Assembly (NCBI GenBank): GCA_910585525.1
Contig: CAJUFR010000016.1
Coordinates: 1-37,590 of the forward strand
DNA from: an uncultured Angelakisella sp.
GTDB lineage: Bacteria; Bacillota; Clostridia; Oscillospirales; Ruminococcaceae
DNA length: 37,590 bases
Direction of reading: 5' to 3'
Part shown: positions 35,705 to 37,590 of the stretch, piece by piece
Layout of the letters: each line of letters starts with the position of its first letter
How positions within the stretch are numbered: the first letter of the stretch is position 1
Position numbers and translations under genes: made by a program
Notes under the pieces: model-generated
Told to the model about the DNA's origin: nothing
Databases searched by the model: none
The model's input: the letters and a program-made list of their open reading frames with translations, nothing else

Positions 35705-35865
35705 GAACCTGATTCGTATCTCAGGGTGCACCGAATGGACGAAGTTTTTTTCGTCCAGCAAGGAAAAAAGCGGAGAAAGGCTTTGTGCCTTTCGAGCATT
35801 TTTGACGCAGCCTGGGCGGAAAAAGATTTGTCCAGGCGGTGTGCCAGGAGATGCGAATCAGGTTC
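35705..35865 (+). ncRNA. Structured leader element with an 18-bp closing stem and three hairpins
   Basis: GAACCTGATTCGTATCTC (35705..35722) pairs with GAGATGCGAATCAGGTTC (35848..35865) over 18 positions, one of them a G-U pair. Inside, CACCG (35729..35733) can pair with CGGTG (35837..35841). Three local hairpins follow: TGGACGAA/TTCGTCCA (35736..35757), AAAGGC/GCCTTT (35776..35792) and GCCTGGGC/GTCCAGGC (35810..35837). The element lies between the ECF-type promoter and the sigma gene's ribosome binding site. It may be a cis-acting RNA or, less likely, a small transposable element with terminal inverted repeats. No known class is recognised. Confidence 0.6.
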
Positions 35866-35886
35866 CATCAGAAAAGGGGCGTTTTT

Positions 35887-36366
35887 GTGAAGCCAACGAC
35901 AGAAAGCATCTATGAGAGGTACCGGGATCGGTTGTTCTCCATCGCCTACACCGTTTGCCAAAACCGGGAGGACGCGGAGGACGTGACCCAGGATACACTG
36001 ATCCGGTACGACAACGCCAGAAAGGACTTTGAGAGCGAGGAGCATGTCAAGGCATGGCTCATCCGGGTGGCTATCAACCGGGCCAAGGATATCCGCAGTT
36101 CCTTCTGGCGGCGCAACCAGGTGGATTGGGAGGACACTATGGCCTCTCTCCCCTTCGAGGAGCCGGCGGACAGCCGCCTCTTTGAAGCCGTTATGGGGCT
36201 GGATGAGAAGTACCGCATCGTGGTCCACATGTACTACTACGAGGACTACGATATCCGGGAGATCGCAGGCATCCTGCACTGTCCCAGCGGCACCATCCGC
36301 AGTCGAATGAGCCGGGCACGGGCGCTCCTGAAATCAAAGCTTAAGGAGGAATGGAAGGATGACTGA
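35887..36366 (+). CDS. ECF-type RNA polymerase sigma factor
   Basis: A 159-residue extracytoplasmic-function sigma factor. Region 2 is ERYRDRLFSIAYTVCQNRED followed by AEDVTQDTLIRY; region 4 is DEKYRIVVHMYYYEDYDIRE followed by IAGILHCPSGTIRSRMSRAR, a good helix-turn-helix for the -35 element. The start is GTG at 35887, seven bases after AAAAGGGG; an upstream in-frame Met lies within the structured leader and is unlikely. The last codons overlap the ATG of the next gene, a membrane protein that is probably its regulator. The unit follows nifU after a terminator and has its own promoter. Confidence 0.93.
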   Translation: MKPTTESIYERYRDRLFSIAYTVCQNREDAEDVTQDTLIRYDNARKDFESEEHVKAWLIRVAINRAKDIRSSFWRRNQVDWEDTMASLPFEEPADSRLFEAVMGLDEKYRIVVHMYYYEDYDIREIAGILHCPSGTIRSRMSRARALLKSKLKEEWKDD

Positions 36367-36931
36367 CAAGGAACGGTATCAGAGGACTTTTTCTCTGCTC
36401 CATGCCTCCGGTGATCGATTTGTGGAGGTCAGTAATATGAAAAACGTTAAGATCATGCCAGTCCGCCGGTTCGTAGCAGTTTGCGCAGCAGCTTTGATGG
36501 TGGCCGCCATGGCCACCGTGGCCTACGCCGCCGATGTGGGGGGCATCCAGCGGGCGGTCCAGGTTTGGATCCACGGGGACCAGACCGACGCCGTGTTGGA
36601 TATCCAAGGGGGCAGCTACACCCTCAACTACCTGGACCAGGAGGGCCAGCAGCACACCATGGGCGGCGGCGGTGTCGCCATCGATGACAACGGCAAGGAG
36701 CGACCCCTTACCGAGGATGAGATCATGGAGCACCTTGACTACCCCCAGGTGGACTTCCAGGAAGATGGCTCCGTCTGGGCCTACTACCACAACCAGAAGA
36801 TGGAGATCACCGACAAGTTCGAGAACGGCGTCTGCTATGTCCAGGTGAAGGATGGCAAGCAGGTATTCTACCTGACGGTGGAGGAGACCGGCGGCTACAC
36901 CATCAGCCCCCACGGGTATGAGAAACCATAA
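36359..36931 (+). CDS. Single-pass membrane protein, putative anti-sigma factor
   Basis: A 190-residue protein with a short cytoplasmic N-terminal part (about 35 residues), one membrane helix (FVAVCAAALMVAAMATVAYA) and an extracytoplasmic domain rich in strands (TDAVLDIQGGSYTLNYL, GSVWAYYHNQKMEI, KQVFYLTVEETGGY). The ATG overlaps the sigma gene and follows AAGGAGG by nine bases. Position and topology fit a sensor/anti-sigma partner. The cytoplasmic part is shorter than classical zinc-finger anti-sigma domains and has no HxxxCxxC motif, so a distinct binding mode, or a different role, must be allowed for. Ala-Tyr-Ala-Ala after the helix could also be read as a signal peptide cleavage site. Confidence 0.7.
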   Translation: MTDKERYQRTFSLLHASGDRFVEVSNMKNVKIMPVRRFVAVCAAALMVAAMATVAYAADVGGIQRAVQVWIHGDQTDAVLDIQGGSYTLNYLDQEGQQHTMGGGGVAIDDNGKERPLTEDEIMEHLDYPQVDFQEDGSVWAYYHNQKMEITDKFENGVCYVQVKDGKQVFYLTVEETGGYTISPHGYEKP

Positions 36932-36940
36932 ACATCCCCC

Positions 36941-36994
36941 TGATACCAAAAGAGAAGGCGGACCAGCGTGGCCTGCCTTCTCTTTTTGGTGTCA
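36941..36994. terminator. Bidirectional terminator between the sigma operon and the next minus-strand gene
   Basis: A long stem, TGATACCAAAAGAGAAGGC with the matching GCCTTCTCTTTTTGGTGTCA (one bulged T and G-U pairs), joins the ends of the two convergent genes. The stem supplies the T run on the plus strand. Confidence 0.8.
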
Positions 36995-37477
36995 GCTGTT
37001 GTCGTCCTTCCACTTGGCGTTGTCTTTCCGCCCGGTGTCGTCCTCCTCCTGGTCCCAGAGAAAACCCTCGATCTCGGATACCAGTTCCTGGGCGTCGGGG
37101 TCATCCGGGGCCAGTTCCAGCCAGCGCCTGGCATAGGCCAGGGCTTGCTGGCCCTCCTCCATCGCCCAAAGAGAATAGGCTATCCGGCTGTTCCAGGTCG
37201 GGTCCTTCTCCCCTTCCTCCTGGATCGAGCGGAATATCTGGAAGGACTTTTGTATCAGTCGATAGTTGGGCATCTGCCGTCTGGACCGGCCCCTGCTGTC
37301 CTCCCACTCCCGCTGGTCATAATCCCCCAGCACCGCCAGGTTGCCGTAAAGCCGCCCCAGCCACAGGGTAAGGAGGAAACCCCGCTCCTCCTCCGGGATG
37401 GCCTCGATGGCGGCGATAGCCCGGGAAAACTCGCTGGCCTTGTTCCATTCCTCGATCTGCTTCAGCAGCTGTTCCAT
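36992..37477 (-). CDS. TPR-like helical protein of unknown function
   Basis: A 161-residue acidic, all-helical protein. A TPR-like unit is visible (IAYSLWAMEEGQQALAYARR, then WLELAPDDPDAQELVSEI) after an N-terminal helical pair (EQLLKQIEEWNKASEFSRAI). The C-terminal tail is Asp/Lys-rich and probably disordered (DDTGRKDNAKWKDDNS). ATG at 37475..37477 follows GGGAGG by six bases; an upstream extension would enter the tRNA gene. Similar small proteins often accompany SUKH or immunity genes, but no partner is seen here. Confidence 0.75.
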   Translation of the reverse strand: MEQLLKQIEEWNKASEFSRAIAAIEAIPEEERGFLLTLWLGRLYGNLAVLGDYDQREWEDSRGRSRRQMPNYRLIQKSFQIFRSIQEEGEKDPTWNSRIAYSLWAMEEGQQALAYARRWLELAPDDPDAQELVSEIEGFLWDQEEDDTGRKDNAKWKDDNS

Positions 37478-37503
37478 GGTGTTGCCTCCCTTACTGTCTG
37501 TAC

Positions 37504-37532
37504 AAAAAAAGCCTGGAACCACCGCTCCAGGC
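37504..37532 (-). terminator. Terminator of the tRNA transcript
   Basis: GCCTGGA / TCCAGGC with an eight-base loop, followed on the minus strand by seven T residues, directly downstream of the tRNA gene and 27 bases before the TPR-like gene. Confidence 0.85.
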
Positions 37533-37537
37533 TTTTC

Positions 37538-37590
37538 TGGCTCCCCCTGTCTGGCTCGAACAGACGACCCTGCGGTTAACAGCCGCATGC
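37538..37590 (-). tRNA. tRNA-Asn (GTT), 3' part; continues beyond the window
   Basis: Read on the minus strand, the sequence has an anticodon arm TGCGG-CTGTTAA-CCGCA (anticodon GTT, Asn), a variable loop, a T arm GTCTG-TTCGAGC-CAGAC, the 3' acceptor strand and an encoded CCA (37538..37540). The D arm and the 5' acceptor strand lie outside the window. Confidence 0.93.

Noticed and set aside
35654..35890. 78-codon frame in the sigma leader
   Set aside because: It covers the hairpins exactly, starts inside the ECF promoter and has no plausible ribosome binding site.

Overview
The window looks like a chromosome segment of a G+C-rich gut-type Clostridium relative (Bacillota, Clostridia; an Oscillospiraceae/Ruminococcaceae-like genome is the best guess). 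The Firmicutes gene orders gdpP-rplI-dnaB and tilS-hpt-ftsH, an RNase J, PadR/HAAS and AbrB/PIN modules and very G+C-rich codon use point that way. The species assignment is inference; no marker was searched.

Positions 1 to about 9,970 form an A+T-richer accessory block. From the left it holds a tyrosine recombinase with a damaged 5' end; a broken STAND-type ATPase/TPR gene whose middle 1.73 kb is inverted; a decayed IS5-type transposase; a tight three-gene operon of unrecognised proteins (one membrane-anchored); an AAA ATPase of the DUF4143 type; and a RepA-like protein with two winged-helix domains, beside a pair of iteron-like repeats and an attenuator-like hairpin. I read this as remnants of one or more integrated elements.

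Positions 9,960 to 37,590 are G+C-rich core chromosome. A PadR regulator and its HAAS-domain membrane partner (+) lie under an operator-like inverted repeat. They converge on a minus-strand operon that runs topoisomerase IIA subunit B, a small unknown protein, an alpha/beta hydrolase, CinA, a Phd-like protein and topoisomerase IIA subunit A. Next come a hydroxyacid dehydrogenase and an aminotransferase (-), an AbrB/PIN toxin-antitoxin pair (+), and a long minus-strand housekeeping run gdpP-rplI-dnaB-SUKH-tilS-hpt-ftsH. RNase J (-) has its own promoter and a leader of about 320 nt full of hairpins. On the plus strand follow rnhA with a LURP-one gene, nifS-nifU (iron-sulfur cluster assembly), and an ECF sigma factor with a membrane partner. 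A small helical protein (-) and the 3' part of tRNA-Asn (-) close the window.

The most interesting non-genic signal is 35705..35865: an almost perfect 18-bp closing stem that encloses three hairpins. It fills the 5' leader of the ECF sigma gene, between an ECF-type promoter and the ribosome binding site. The most interesting accessory signals are the inversion inside the STAND gene, whose ATPase half rejoins in frame at a 6-bp inverted repeat, and the unrecognised three-gene operon at 4607..6685.
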